A stretch of 64,000 bases of DNA from Corynebacterium minutissimum (GCF_000805675.1 NZ_JSEF01000012.1:230000-293999), one strand, 5' to 3'. Numbered from the stretch's first letter, positions 34,600 through 43,176 are shown. A program made the numbers and translations. Notes: generated from the letters alone by a model not told the origin.

Positions 34600-36183
34600 C
34601 TAGCGGTTAGCGCGCCACGGGATGCCTTCCTTGGGCAGGTAGCCCAGGAGGTAGAGGTAGTCCATCGCGCCCAAGACAGACACGATGAGACCGCCACCAA
34701 GGATTGCAGCGAGGAAGGAGTAACCCACCATCGAGGACGTATCGACGTCCTTGCCATCCTTTCCGTCTTTGCCGTCTACACCGTCACGACCATTCAGGCC
34801 GTTGAGACCATCGCGGCCATCTTGTCCGTCCACTCCATCACGACCAGGTGCACCGGGGGCACCGGGCGCACCGTTCATGCCGTTGGAGCCATCACGGCCG
34901 TCTTTGCCGTCGCGGCCGTTCTTGCCGTCAATGCCATCTTTGCCGTCGCGGCCTGGCTCGCCGTCTTTACCGTCAATGCCGTCCTTGCCGTCGCGGCCGT
35001 TCTTGCCGTCAATGCCGTCCTTGCCGTCAATGCCGTCCTTGCCGTCGCGGCCTGGCTCGCCGTCTTTACCGTCAATGCCGTCCTTGCCGTCGCGGCCTGG
35101 CTCGCCGTCTTTACCGTCAACGCCGTCCTTGCCGTCAGTGCCCGTCTCAGGAGTTTCAGAGGGCTTGATCTCGTCGCTAGGCTTAGTCTCGTCGCTAGGC
35201 TTAGTCTCGTCGCTGGGCTTGGTCTCATCGCTGTTGACCTTCTTGCCGTTCAGCATGTCAGCGCACTTCTGGCCGGCAGGTGCGTTGACGGCTGCAAGCG
35301 CGGAGGCCGAAGTGGAAATACCCCCAAGAGTCTTTTCAATCTCAGCACGCTGGGCGTCGGAAAGCTTCAAGTCCTTTGCAGCGCTAGCACCTGGGAAGAG
35401 ACCTGCGATGGTGACCGCGGCATTGAAAATCTTAAGGACTACAGACACGCCCTGACCAAAGGCACCATCGGCAAATTTGATGAGGTTAGAAACTGTCTTC
35501 TTGGCTGCGTCAGGGTTCTTGAGATCAACCTCCGCGTCTGCGTTGTCAATCCGTCCGATCGCCATGCCCTGAGCGCGAGCCAGGTCCCACGTTACGGACT
35601 TATCCGCTTCGCCCTCGCGGACGAGCTTCTCAATCTTTTCCCACGAGCTGGCACCGATCTTCTTGATGAAATCTGCGGGTACGAGGTCCCCTACCACTGG
35701 GATGACCTCCCAGACGGTCTGCAAAAGCTTATTGCCGCCATCATAGAAAGCCTTGGCAAGGTCGAGCTTGCGCTCCAGCAGTTGACCTTCCTTGCCCGGC
35801 GCATCCGAGATCTCACACACCAGCTTGCCGTTCTTTTCCACGGCGGTCACGGTCACGTCAGTCGTCGTAGCCTTGGTGGTCTTCAGCTCATCGAGAGTGG
35901 ATGGCTTCGCATCGTCAGCGCCGTAGAAACCAAATTCGTTGCCGCGGGACTCCCGCTCAATCTCATCGATAGCGTTGTCGCCGGCATTGTCAGAATCAAT
36001 CAGGTTGCCGTCTTCGTCAAAGGTGGTGCCGTTGACATCCACCGTGTCAGACCCCGACTGCTCATGAACGAAGGCGGAATCTTCAGGCGCTTCTACTGCA
36101 AGTGCCTGAGGTGCAACGATGACGGACGAGGAGGTAGCTACAGCCACCGCGGTGGCAACAATGCGGGAGGAAATAGGGCGCAT
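34600..36183 (-). CDS. membrane-anchored collagen-like surface protein
   Basis: The 527-residue protein has a signal peptide (residues 1-29, cut after ALA), a helical globular domain (about 30-320) with no recognised family, four SDETKP/SDEIKP units, then about 43 Gly-X-Y triplets (about 350-478) such as GKDGIDGKDGEPGRDGKDG and GAPGAPGAPGRDG, and a C-terminal helix (about 484-508, FLAAILGGGLIVSVL). There is no LPXTG motif, so it seems anchored by the helix. The triplets should form a collagen-like triple helix, common in bacterial adhesins. The triplet DNA is itself repetitive (34790-35150), which favours length variation. A broken paralogue lies downstream. Confidence 0.85.
   Translation of the reverse strand: MRPISSRIVATAVAVATSSSVIVAPQALAVEAPEDSAFVHEQSGSDTVDVNGTTFDEDGNLIDSDNAGDNAIDEIERESRGNEFGFYGADDAKPSTLDELKTTKATTTDVTVTAVEKNGKLVCEISDAPGKEGQLLERKLDLAKAFYDGGNKLLQTVWEVIPVVGDLVPADFIKKIGASSWEKIEKLVREGEADKSVTWDLARAQGMAIGRIDNADAEVDLKNPDAAKKTVSNLIKFADGAFGQGVSVVLKIFNAAVTIAGLFPGASAAKDLKLSDAQRAEIEKTLGGISTSASALAAVNAPAGQKCADMLNGKKVNSDETKPSDETKPSDETKPSDEIKPSETPETGTDGKDGVDGKDGEPGRDGKDGIDGKDGEPGRDGKDGIDGKDGIDGKNGRDGKDGIDGKDGEPGRDGKDGIDGKNGRDGKDGRDGSNGMNGAPGAPGAPGRDGVDGQDGRDGLNGLNGRDGVDGKDGKDGKDVDTSSMVGYSFLAAILGGGLIVSVLGAMDYLYLLGYLPKEGIPWRANR
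34790..35150. repeat. tandem repeats coding Gly-X-Y triplets
   Basis: Within the collagen-like gene, blocks such as GCCGTCCTTGCCGTCGCGGC recur many times in 9-base multiples, often preceded by CTCGCCGTCTTTACCGTC. The units are near-identical at DNA level, so slippage could add or remove triplets without shifting the frame. Confidence 0.8.
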
Positions 36184-36547
36184 GGTGATTCTTTCTTAAG
36201 CCTAAATGAAGAACAACTTACCGCTATCGAATTGCGCGACAAGTTTCGGACGAGGCCACAGTACCGCCGTGCAGAAATGATTTCTACACTTAATTAACTA
36301 TTGCCCCCTTTTTGGGATCCCAACCCCATTGAACATAACGCCAGTTCACAGCGTATACATTCAGAATGTCGATACACATATGCCTACGACATTTATCATC
36401 CCCACGTGGGCACCTTTCGATAAATCGTGCGGTTCCCTAGGTCAGCGCCAAGGCCTATCGGCAAAAAATATTCCCTGCCTTTCCTGAGAGAAAGGCAGGG
36501 AACCGTGATGCACATAACAACATCACGCGTAGGCCTAGGCCCAACGG
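36184..36547. other. 364-base AT-rich spacer
   Basis: The spacer holds the upstream region of the collagen-like gene (a start near 36184) and the terminator of the TetR-type gene at 36465-36502. Clusters such as TTAATTAACTATTG near 36290 look promoter-like but no single promoter can be fixed. No ORF is supported. Confidence 0.5.
36465..36502 (-). terminator. terminator after the double TetR gene
   Basis: A perfect 13-base stem TTCCCTGCCTTTC/GAAAGGCAGGGAA with a six-base loop is followed on the minus strand by TATTTTTTGCC. Confidence 0.9.
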
Positions 36548-37951
36548 CTACTTCGCAACACCAAGGCTGCGCATGACACCGCCAAGCTCAATATCCATGT
36601 AGTGCGTAAGAATCTCGAAGATAAAGTCCGTGGAGTACCCACGCAGTGGCCCCTTGGCACTCAACATGGCCAAACCATGAGCACCTGCCCAGACAGAAAT
36701 CACGAGAGTGAAGAGAACCCACGGTGCGCGTGGACCATCAACTTCATCGATAGCTTCCCGCACTAGGGACATGATGAAACCGAAAGCCTGACCAAATTCA
36801 CTGAAGTCACGCTGGACTTCCGCAGCCTTGTTGGCGTTCGGCAGGAAGTCATCCTCGAAGGACATCGGGACGATGGGTCCGGAAGCAATTTTGATGAGCG
36901 CCTCGAAGCCGAGCGGATCAGCCAGAGCATGAGACACATAGCCATAGCCAGTCGCCTTAATCTTGGATACCGCGCCGGACCCCTCTGGCACCGCAGTTAC
37001 CTGACGGAAAATAAACTCGTAGTTAATCTTGTCCAGGTATCGCTCCAGGTAGCTTGCCAATTCCTGGTCGCTTTCAATGAGGTGCTCCGCCTCTTGGACA
37101 GTCAGCCCGGCACGAGTCGCGGCACCACCAATATGGAGACCAGTAACACCATGGTCAAGAGACTCTTCGATGGCCCCTCGAAGAAGTGCCGTGCGCTTCT
37201 CCTCTTCCGTGTCGCGCGGGAAATCAACGGCCTTAGTCAGCAAAGGCTCAGGCTGCTCACCCACCAAACCGAATGGCGCGGTGTGCTCAACGCGCTCACC
37301 TCGGAAGAATGGGATAAGCCCCACACTCAAAGTGTCCATAACGCCGCCAAAGGTCTGCTTCTTTGCAGCGGGCGACAGATAGCGAAGGATACCTTCGGCG
37401 GCCAACTGGGTTACGCCGTGTAGGTGCGAGAAGATAGCCAATGCGGAAAGCATCGTGCCACGGGCATCAGTAGTGCCTCCAGCTTCCTTGATGGCATCAC
37501 GAGTTAAATTGAAGAGAAGCTCTAGAATAGGGCACGTATCTGCGCTGCCGCCCTGCTCAGAGAAAACCTCAGCGGTCAGGCCTTCACGCGGGGATGCCTG
37601 CACCGCCGTGAAGGCGGCGAAAGAGGTGGGGTCCTCCACAGCAAAGGAGAAGTAGGACATCGCTGCGGCCCGTAGTTTATCCACTGCGGTGGCATTCTCT
37701 GGGAGGCGCTTAAAGTGCAGATCCACCACGGACAGAAGGGCCTGGTTCAAAGTCTCTTTGGTTTCCTCGACCAGTTCGGCGTCACTTGCGAATTGCTCCT
37801 GAGCTTCCGCTAGGGGCACATCGACTTGGTCGGCAACATCACGCAGGCGAACTGCGTCCATACCGGCTTTAGCGATAACTCGACCGGCTTGTTCAATGAG
37901 GAGTTGCCGTGAGGGCTGGTTGCCCTTTTCCGCACCTACTGAAGTAATCAC
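36548..37951 (-). CDS. tandem (duplicated) TetR-type regulator
   Basis: About 467 residues with two TetR-like modules in one chain. The first has a helix-turn-helix region with LLIEQAGRVIAKAGMDAVRL and DVADQVDVPLAEAQEQF (about residues 15-62); the second begins near residue 255 with LLRGAIEESLDHGVTGLHIG and AATRAGLTVQEAEHLIESDQ, followed by a helical TetR-C region, like a single TetR of about 210 residues repeated. The second helix-turn-helix looks less conserved. A single chain might bind an asymmetric operator as a monomer. Start: GTG at 37951 has an AGG-type site upstream, GTG at 37975 is also in frame. Palindromes lie 50-85 bases upstream. Ligand unknown. Confidence 0.82.
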   Translation of the reverse strand: MITSVGAEKGNQPSRQLLIEQAGRVIAKAGMDAVRLRDVADQVDVPLAEAQEQFASDAELVEETKETLNQALLSVVDLHFKRLPENATAVDKLRAAAMSYFSFAVEDPTSFAAFTAVQASPREGLTAEVFSEQGGSADTCPILELLFNLTRDAIKEAGGTTDARGTMLSALAIFSHLHGVTQLAAEGILRYLSPAAKKQTFGGVMDTLSVGLIPFFRGERVEHTAPFGLVGEQPEPLLTKAVDFPRDTEEEKRTALLRGAIEESLDHGVTGLHIGGAATRAGLTVQEAEHLIESDQELASYLERYLDKINYEFIFRQVTAVPEGSGAVSKIKATGYGYVSHALADPLGFEALIKIASGPIVPMSFEDDFLPNANKAAEVQRDFSEFGQAFGFIMSLVREAIDEVDGPRAPWVLFTLVISVWAGAHGLAMLSAKGPLRGYSTDFIFEILTHYMDIELGGVMRSLGVAK

Positions 37952-37999
37952 GGATATAAGCCTACCCAGTAGCACCGTCGTTTTAGTTTCACGCGATAC

Positions 38000-38037
38000 A
38001 ACTTAACATTTATTAATGTTACACTCAGCTTTAAGTT
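38000..38037. promoter_or_regulatory. nested inverted repeats upstream of the double TetR gene
   Basis: TAACATT-TATT-AATGTTA (38004-38021) is a perfect 7+7 palindrome. It lies inside a wider pair AACTTAA (38000-38006) and TTAAGTT (38031-38037). It is 50-85 bases before the GTG at 37951 and is a good candidate operator for autoregulation. Confidence 0.5.
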
Positions 38038-38095
38038 CAGGATATGGAAATCATTTTCTCACATAGTGGACATGTAATATTCATCATAGTGGATA

Positions 38096-38134
38096 GAAAA
38101 AGAGTCCGAGCCCACATGAATGGGCCCGGACTCT
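38096..38134 (-). terminator. terminator after the MT0933-type gene
   Basis: On the minus strand AGAGTCCG(G)GCCCA pairs with TGGGC(T)CGGACTCT, loop TTCATG, followed by TTTTTC. It ends the small gene at 38206-38418. Confidence 0.88.
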
Positions 38135-38205
38135 CCTGCGCTGTGCCGCTTACCAAGCATGCCCACAATAGGGGCACCACTCAGAAAAGCGGCGCAGAAA
38201 CCTAA

Positions 38206-38418
38206 TTACTTCTGGTCGTTCTGCTCCGCCTGGTTGCCCTCAGCACCCTGGTTGCCAATGCGCTCATCCAGCTGGTCGCGTGCGGAGTCAATCTTGTCAG
38301 CCTTATCCTCGCCCAGCTTGCCCTTTGCGAGGTCAGCGCCCTTATCCAGTGCAGAGTCAGAAACCTGCTCGCCCTTATCGGAGTTCAGCGCATCCTTAGC
38401 CTTGTCGAAGATACCCAT
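38206..38418 (-). CDS. MT0933/Rv0909-type antitoxin-like small protein
   Basis: The 70-residue protein begins MGIFDKAKDALNSDKGEQVS and continues with ALDKGADLAKGKLGEDKADK, the pattern of the MT0933 antitoxin-like family. It is acidic, helical and lacks hydrophobic segments; the tail is Gln/Asn-rich. The family is called antitoxin from sequence, but no toxin gene adjoins here, so it may instead be a stress-related protein. A strong terminator follows. Confidence 0.8.
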   Translation of the reverse strand: MGIFDKAKDALNSDKGEQVSDSALDKGADLAKGKLGEDKADKIDSARDQLDERIGNQGAEGNQAEQNDQK

Positions 38419-38920
38419 GTCGTATCATCCCTTCTGTCTAATTACATCTCTAATTCACTGCGGCCGCAGCAAGTGGCTGAGACTCTCCTTTAATTACTGC
38501 AGGACAGTGCCGGCAACGGAAATGTTTCCTGTTTCTCGACACCTCAGTAAGGAGCAGCCGTCAACTTCTGCTCGCGACCACGCCCCCCACGGTACCGATG
38601 ACTTTCAAACTTTGCCACGTAATTTATAAATGCGCTTTCGGCTTGCGCCCGTCCTCCAATGCCGGTAGACCTAGCTGAGATTCTTAAGCTTCTTAACGAA
38701 AGTTTACCCCCCTTCGTCACCCCTTTTCGTTCAACAACTTGCGGTGAGCTATTACATCTCAGCTACAGGCCCCTGTACCCTAATTTCAGCACTGCCCCAC
38801 GGATGCAACATCTAGGTCCGGCGCTGCATTATCCAGGCTCGACAGCTCCGGGCGTGGCGCAGGATATGCGGGCGTGCATGCATTCCTCATCTCGGTTTTC
38901 ATAAGAATTTTTTCAGCACT
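38419..38920. other. 502-base spacer without supported gene
   Basis: The stretch holds the upstream region of the MT0933-type gene and, at its right end, that of the DNA methyltransferase gene. Short frames exist on both strands but none shows a ribosome site or codon pattern I would trust. The inner palindrome GGAAACATTTCC (near 38515-38526) is the only marked element. No tRNA or terminator is seen. Confidence 0.5.
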
Positions 38921-40171
38921 ATGTCTTCACCTAGTTCCTCACCCTCAAACCCCGAATCCTTCTTCGGACTCACATGGCCGGGCAAAGATGAGGCTGCTGC
39001 CCAAGCGCACGGAGAAGCTCGGGTTAAAAGGGACGTCGTCAAAGGCACTGGCTCAAGTCCGAATTCTGTCACCGTTGCCGATAACCTTGATGCTCTCAAG
39101 GACTATATTGCTCGCAGTGTTCAGACAGACGTTATCTATATCGATCCTCCCTACAACACTGGCAAGGACTTCGTCTACCGTGACAACTTTCGCCAGCGCC
39201 GTGACATGCGCTCAGAGCATTTCGGCCAATGGCATTCAGAATGGCTGTCCATGATGCTGCCTAGGCTCATCTTGGCACGGGACGTACTGTCGAAGAACGG
39301 TTTCATTTTCGTCTCTATTGGTGAATCCGAAGTGGCTCATCTCCGGCTCCTCATGGATGAGGTTTTTGGCGAGGATTGCTTTGCTGGCCAGCTCATCTGG
39401 AAGAAGGGCGGAACCGGCAAGAATGACTCCAAGTACGCCATCGTCGAGCACGAGTATGTGCTGTGCTACGCCAAATCTGCATCCAATCCAGGATTCAATC
39501 TTGATGCGCAGGCACAAACCACAACACGGTATAACCACACTGATGAACGAGGGAATTACTCACTAGTACGCCTCGATTCCAAGACCCTAGGCTATCTTCC
39601 GTCTCTAGACTTCCCCATTACCGGCCCCGATGGCCGCGACTATTGGCCCCACCAACCGGAGGGCAAAAGTGAGGTTGCCCGCTGGCGCTGGGGCAGGGAG
39701 AAGGTAGCAGAACAATATGACGAGCTAGTTTTTCGTCGCGGATTCGTCTACACCAAAAATTATGAAAAGAAGGGCGCTCGTCCACGGTCCATCCTTGATG
39801 GCGAGCGCTTCGGTGTTACCCGCACCGGGCGCAAGGACGCCGAAGAGGCACTTGGCGTTCAAGGAACCTTCGATTTTCCCAAACCCGTACGACTTATCAA
39901 GCACCTCATCGCCATTGCTGGTGGTCCCGACGCCGTAGTCCTCGACTTCTTCGCTGGTTCAGGGACCACGGCCCAAGCCGTGGCTGAGCTCAATCGAGAC
40001 GACGGCGGCCATCGCAGCGTCCACCTCGTTCAGATTGCGCAGCCAACGGAAGCTTCGAGCGCCGCTCGGCGTGCTGGCTTCGACACAGTGGCAGATATCT
40101 GTCTAGCCCGTGTAGAAGCATTGGAGGGCCTCGAGTTCGACCACATTCGGCTTGTCCCTGACGAACTCTGA
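38921..40171 (+). CDS. orphan DNA methyltransferase, N4/N6 beta-class
   Basis: The 416-residue protein has motif IV DPPY at residues 75-78 (YIDPPYNTGKDFVYRDNF) and motif I DFFAGSGTTAQAVAEL near 342-357, in the order of the beta group, to which type III Mod subunits belong. DPPY points to adenine-N6 or cytosine-N4 methylation. The target-recognition region lies between (about 150-320). At 416 residues it is shorter than typical Mod (about 600). No Res or restriction gene adjoins; the next gene is an esterase on the other strand. It may be a solitary methylase or the survivor of a decayed system. Confidence 0.85.
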   Translation: MSSPSSSPSNPESFFGLTWPGKDEAAAQAHGEARVKRDVVKGTGSSPNSVTVADNLDALKDYIARSVQTDVIYIDPPYNTGKDFVYRDNFRQRRDMRSEHFGQWHSEWLSMMLPRLILARDVLSKNGFIFVSIGESEVAHLRLLMDEVFGEDCFAGQLIWKKGGTGKNDSKYAIVEHEYVLCYAKSASNPGFNLDAQAQTTTRYNHTDERGNYSLVRLDSKTLGYLPSLDFPITGPDGRDYWPHQPEGKSEVARWRWGREKVAEQYDELVFRRGFVYTKNYEKKGARPRSILDGERFGVTRTGRKDAEEALGVQGTFDFPKPVRLIKHLIAIAGGPDAVVLDFFAGSGTTAQAVAELNRDDGGHRSVHLVQIAQPTEASSAARRAGFDTVADICLARVEALEGLEFDHIRLVPDEL

Positions 40172-40203
40172 AAGACTGCTAGCCTCGGCTCTCCTTGCTA
40201 GAT

Positions 40204-41223
40204 TCAGGTGGCTGGGCGCTGCGAGGACTCCGCTACGCCATGTTCCTCGGTGCCTTCCGGCCTGCCGGGAATCCCGAAGAAATCCAACACCGTGTCGGTT
40301 GCGAATCCGCGCCCCACCTCAGGTTTATCCCTACTTGGCCGTCCCGGCCACACGTGTGACCCACCTTCAATACGAATGTGCTGAAGCGGGGCCCGGCAAG
40401 CGGTCCAGGTCTCTTTGACGGCGTCGTTTGTCAGGCGCGCTGTTTGTACATCACCCACGCATTTGTTGCGTTTCTGGTGTTGGTTCATGACCTCCGTCAC
40501 CGAAGAGTAGGCAGTTCCATGGCGGACTCCGCCCTCATAGTTAACTACGGGATCATCAGTGCCATGAATGTCGAGGCGGCCTACCGGCCGCTCTGAGCAC
40601 TCCGAGTGAATACCCTCGTAATACGCCGCCGACACTGTTGCCACAGAGCGGAACGTGCCCGGCATCCGGCAGGCTAAGAACGCTGCGAAGCCACCACCGT
40701 TGGATAATCCAGCGGCAAAAATCGCGTCATCATCCACGCTGTACGTCGCTCGCAAACTATCGACGATCGTATGGACAAAATCTAGGTCTTCTTCGGCACT
40801 TGTCGTCGCGTAGGGTGCCGGCGACCACGCTTTGTCCAATCCTTGGGGATACGCCACGATGGCGTGCGCCGCATCAAACTGCGTGTAGCCTTCCATGTTT
40901 TCAGGACTGTCATTCCATCCATGGAACGCGAGTAGAACCGGCCACGAACGTTCAGGAGTGTAATCAGCGGGCACGTGCAGTAAAAAAGTTCGCCCCGACG
41001 ACAGCCTCATATTCTTGGTCTCGCCAGGTTCCGGGCCCACAAGCATGGGCGACAGAGGGACGCCGAGATCATTTGTCCATACGGCCGGACTAGTGGGGGC
41101 CGAAGGGGCATCATCATGTCCCCCGCAAGCACCGAGTGCGCCCACACAGGCAGCTGCGGATAATACGGCGCAGACGGTACGCATAACACGCGGCCGTTGT
41201 ACTTGCTCGCCGCGCGTCTTCAC
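40204..41223 (-). CDS. secreted lipoprotein esterase, PHB depolymerase/LpqC-like
   Basis: The 339-residue protein has a lipoprotein signal ending in LGAC (Cys33) and an alpha/beta-hydrolase domain: LLAFHGWNDSPENMEGY for the oxyanion region, FAAGLSNGGGFAAFLA for the nucleophile Ser, DIHGTDDPVVNYEGG for the acid, IEGGSHVWPG for the His. This is the layout of esterases related to feruloyl esterase or PHB depolymerase. A GTG at 41223 fits with a GGGG-rich site; an ATG at 41184 is an alternative. Substrate unknown, perhaps a wall or mucin ester. Confidence 0.85.
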   Translation of the reverse strand: MKTRGEQVQRPRVMRTVCAVLSAAACVGALGACGGHDDAPSAPTSPAVWTNDLGVPLSPMLVGPEPGETKNMRLSSGRTFLLHVPADYTPERSWPVLLAFHGWNDSPENMEGYTQFDAAHAIVAYPQGLDKAWSPAPYATTSAEEDLDFVHTIVDSLRATYSVDDDAIFAAGLSNGGGFAAFLACRMPGTFRSVATVSAAYYEGIHSECSERPVGRLDIHGTDDPVVNYEGGVRHGTAYSSVTEVMNQHQKRNKCVGDVQTARLTNDAVKETWTACRAPLQHIRIEGGSHVWPGRPSRDKPEVGRGFATDTVLDFFGIPGRPEGTEEHGVAESSQRPAT

Positions 41224-41286
41224 GGTTGCCCATCCCCCTCAAGGTTGTTTCTGAACTATGACCACTACAAAGTAACAGGTCGTTGC

Positions 41287-41316
41287 TTAAGATCACGAAG
41301 CGGCGCGGTATCTTAA
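41287..41316. promoter_or_regulatory. inverted repeat upstream of the methyltransferase gene
   Basis: TTAAGAT (41287-41293) and ATCTTAA (41310-41316) form a perfect 7-base inverted repeat with a 16-base spacer, just before AAAGAG and the ATG at 41325. It could be an operator or a leader hairpin that sequesters the ribosome site. Confidence 0.35.
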
Positions 41317-41324
41317 AGAGCATT

Positions 41325-42137
41325 ATGGCCACCACCAGTTCCCCACATCCCCGCCCGGAGAACTATCCCAGTTACCGCAAGGCATCTGCGCAGGAAGGAC
41401 CAACGTTCCGGAGCTCTCAGCAGCGCGCACGTTCCGCGCGTGCTTTTGCCCATGGGGCCGATACCTACCATGACGTGCGCCCGAGTTACCCCTACGAGGT
41501 AGCCGCACTCATCAGCTCGGCCCACACGGTGCTCGACATCGGCGCGGGAACCGGAAAGCTCACCGAAACGCTGAGTAATCCCGAGGTCTATGCCAGTGAC
41601 CCCTCCCCAGACATGGCCCGCGTGCTCACTCGACTGGGCGTGCCCTGCTGGCGGGCCACTGCAGAGGAGACTGCGCTCAGTGATTCCTCGCTCGACGCTA
41701 TTACCTGCGCCCAGACCTGGCATTGGGTAGATGAAAAACGTGCGTGTGCCGAGTTTGATCGTGTCTTGCGCCCGGGTGGCCGAGTAGTTCTGGTGTGGAA
41801 CACTCTCGATGTCGGAGCGGACCCATGGATTCTGCGTCTATCCCGCATCATGCACTCGGGTGACGTGCAGCGTCCCGGTTTCTACCCCACCATTGCCCCA
41901 CCGTGGGAGATACGCAAGGAGCTTCGCCTGACATGGGAGCACGCCCTCACACCGGAGCAGCTTCACCAGCTTATGCATACCCGGTCCTACTGGCTGCGCA
42001 ACGGCGAGAAGATTCATGACCGCATGACCTACAACCTCAACTGGTACCTCTTTGAACATATGGGATTTCACCACGGACAAGAGTTGGCTATTCCCTACCG
42101 AACCGATGCCTTCGTCCTTGCCCGCCCCGGCGAGTAG
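41325..42137 (+). CDS. class I SAM-dependent methyltransferase
   Basis: About 270 residues with a Rossmann core: VLDIGAGTGKLTETL (motif I, near residue 70), YASDPSPDMARVL (motif II), ITCAQTWHWVDEKRA (motif IV/V), LRPGGRVVLVW. This is the methyltransferase type 11 pattern; the C-terminal part (HALTPEQLHQLMHTRSYWLR) resembles UbiE/trans-aconitate-like proteins, but the substrate is unknown. AAAGAG is four bases before the ATG at 41325. It precedes the ABC/two-component cluster in the same direction but the two palindromes in between argue for separate control. Confidence 0.82.
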   Translation: MATTSSPHPRPENYPSYRKASAQEGPTFRSSQQRARSARAFAHGADTYHDVRPSYPYEVAALISSAHTVLDIGAGTGKLTETLSNPEVYASDPSPDMARVLTRLGVPCWRATAEETALSDSSLDAITCAQTWHWVDEKRACAEFDRVLRPGGRVVLVWNTLDVGADPWILRLSRIMHSGDVQRPGFYPTIAPPWEIRKELRLTWEHALTPEQLHQLMHTRSYWLRNGEKIHDRMTYNLNWYLFEHMGFHHGQELAIPYRTDAFVLARPGE

Positions 42138-42152
42138 CTGACTTCTGTAACC

Positions 42153-42166
42153 ATGACAATTGTCAT
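42153..42166. promoter_or_regulatory. 14-base palindrome upstream of the ABC exporter operon (site 1)
   Basis: ATGACAATTGTCAT is a perfect palindrome with half-site ATGAC/GTCAT, 59 bases before the ATP-binding gene. It lies nine bases from a second palindrome with the same half-site. Confidence 0.5.
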
Positions 42167-42174
42167 GCGACACT

Positions 42175-42186
42175 CATGACGTCATG
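42175..42186. promoter_or_regulatory. 12-base palindrome upstream of the ABC exporter operon (site 2)
   Basis: CATGACGTCATG is a perfect palindrome with the same ATGAC/GTCAT halves as the site at 42153, but with no spacer. Together they look like binding sites of the NarL-type response regulator encoded at the end of the operon. Confidence 0.5.
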
Positions 42187-42224
42187 GCTACGCTGCAGGT
42201 TCCCTACGAGCTTAGCGTGAAAGT

Positions 42225-43163
42225 ATGAGCACGACACATACCTCACCCCCGGCCATCGAAGTCTCCGGAATCAGCAAAACCTTCAACGCTTCGTCCCACA
42301 GCCCTGTACGCGCGCTTCACGACGTCTCCTTCACCATCCACCAAGGAGAAATCGTCGGCCTACTTGGCACCAACGGTGCAGGCAAGACCACGCTCATTGA
42401 TCTCATCTTGGGGCTGACTACCCCTACGTCAGGCACCATCACCGTGTTCGGCCAAGCCCCACATACTGCTGTTAAAAGCGGCCGAATCGGCGCCGTCATG
42501 CAATCAGGCGGCCTCCTTCCGGATATCACCGTGAAGGAAACTTTGGAACTCCTCGGCGCTGCCTTCCCCACTCACCGCCCATACGAGGACATCATCGAGC
42601 GCGCGAATTTAGGAGATATTCTTTCGCGCCGGGTAGGCAAATGCTCCGGCGGCGAGCAACAACGCCTGCGTTTCGGATTGGCTCTGTTGGGGGACCCGAT
42701 GCTCTTGCTTCTCGACGAACCAACTGCCGGCATGGACGCTGGTGCCCGCCGCCACTTCTGGGAGACCATGCGAGAGGAAGCCAAAGCCGGAAGAACCATC
42801 CTGCTGACCACTCACTACCTCGAAGAAGCCGACACCTTTGCACAGCGCATCGTCATGCTCAACAAAGGCGAGATTCACGCTGACGGCAGCACTGAGGAAA
42901 TCCGCAACGCAAATTCCACCCGCATTATCCGGGCCACCTTCCCAGATGGCGTGCCCGATCGTCTCCTCAACGAGCCCTTACCGGGAGTGCTCCATCTAGT
43001 TCCCACAGACACCGGCCTCGATATCACTACGCGCGATTCTGATGCGGTAGCCCGCTTTCTACTCACTGAAACCACAGCGCAGGATATCACCATCACCGGC
43101 CACAGCCTCGAGGATTCGTTCCTTGAGCTCTCTGGCTCTTCACTCGACACAATTTCCCGTTAA
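42225..43163 (+). CDS. ABC-2 type exporter ATP-binding protein
   Basis: The 312-residue ATPase has Walker A GTNGAGKTTL at residues 48-57, signature KCSGGEQQRLRFG, Walker B MLLLLDEPTAGMD, and the H-loop LLTTHYLEE, then a C-terminal extension found in drug and lantibiotic export ATPases. It is the first gene of a four-gene operon with a permease, a histidine kinase and a response regulator. The substrate is unknown; peptide antibiotic, lipid or other membrane-active compounds are the usual cargo of such clusters. Confidence 0.9.
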   Translation: MSTTHTSPPAIEVSGISKTFNASSHSPVRALHDVSFTIHQGEIVGLLGTNGAGKTTLIDLILGLTTPTSGTITVFGQAPHTAVKSGRIGAVMQSGGLLPDITVKETLELLGAAFPTHRPYEDIIERANLGDILSRRVGKCSGGEQQRLRFGLALLGDPMLLLLDEPTAGMDAGARRHFWETMREEAKAGRTILLTTHYLEEADTFAQRIVMLNKGEIHADGSTEEIRNANSTRIIRATFPDGVPDRLLNEPLPGVLHLVPTDTGLDITTRDSDAVARFLLTETTAQDITITGHSLEDSFLELSGSSLDTISR

Positions 43164-43176
43164 GGAGTCATCCGCC

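Noticed and set aside
34790..35150. CRISPR array
   Set aside because: The repeats are short, coding, in-frame Gly-X-Y codons with no unique spacers; no cas genes are present.
38206..38418. Toxin-antitoxin pair
   Set aside because: The protein matches an antitoxin-named family, but no toxin-like gene adjoins on either side.
38120..38629. Plus-strand frame of 169 codons across the MT0933-type gene
   Set aside because: Antisense to a recognised small gene and its terminator; Ser/Leu/Pro-rich and without motif.
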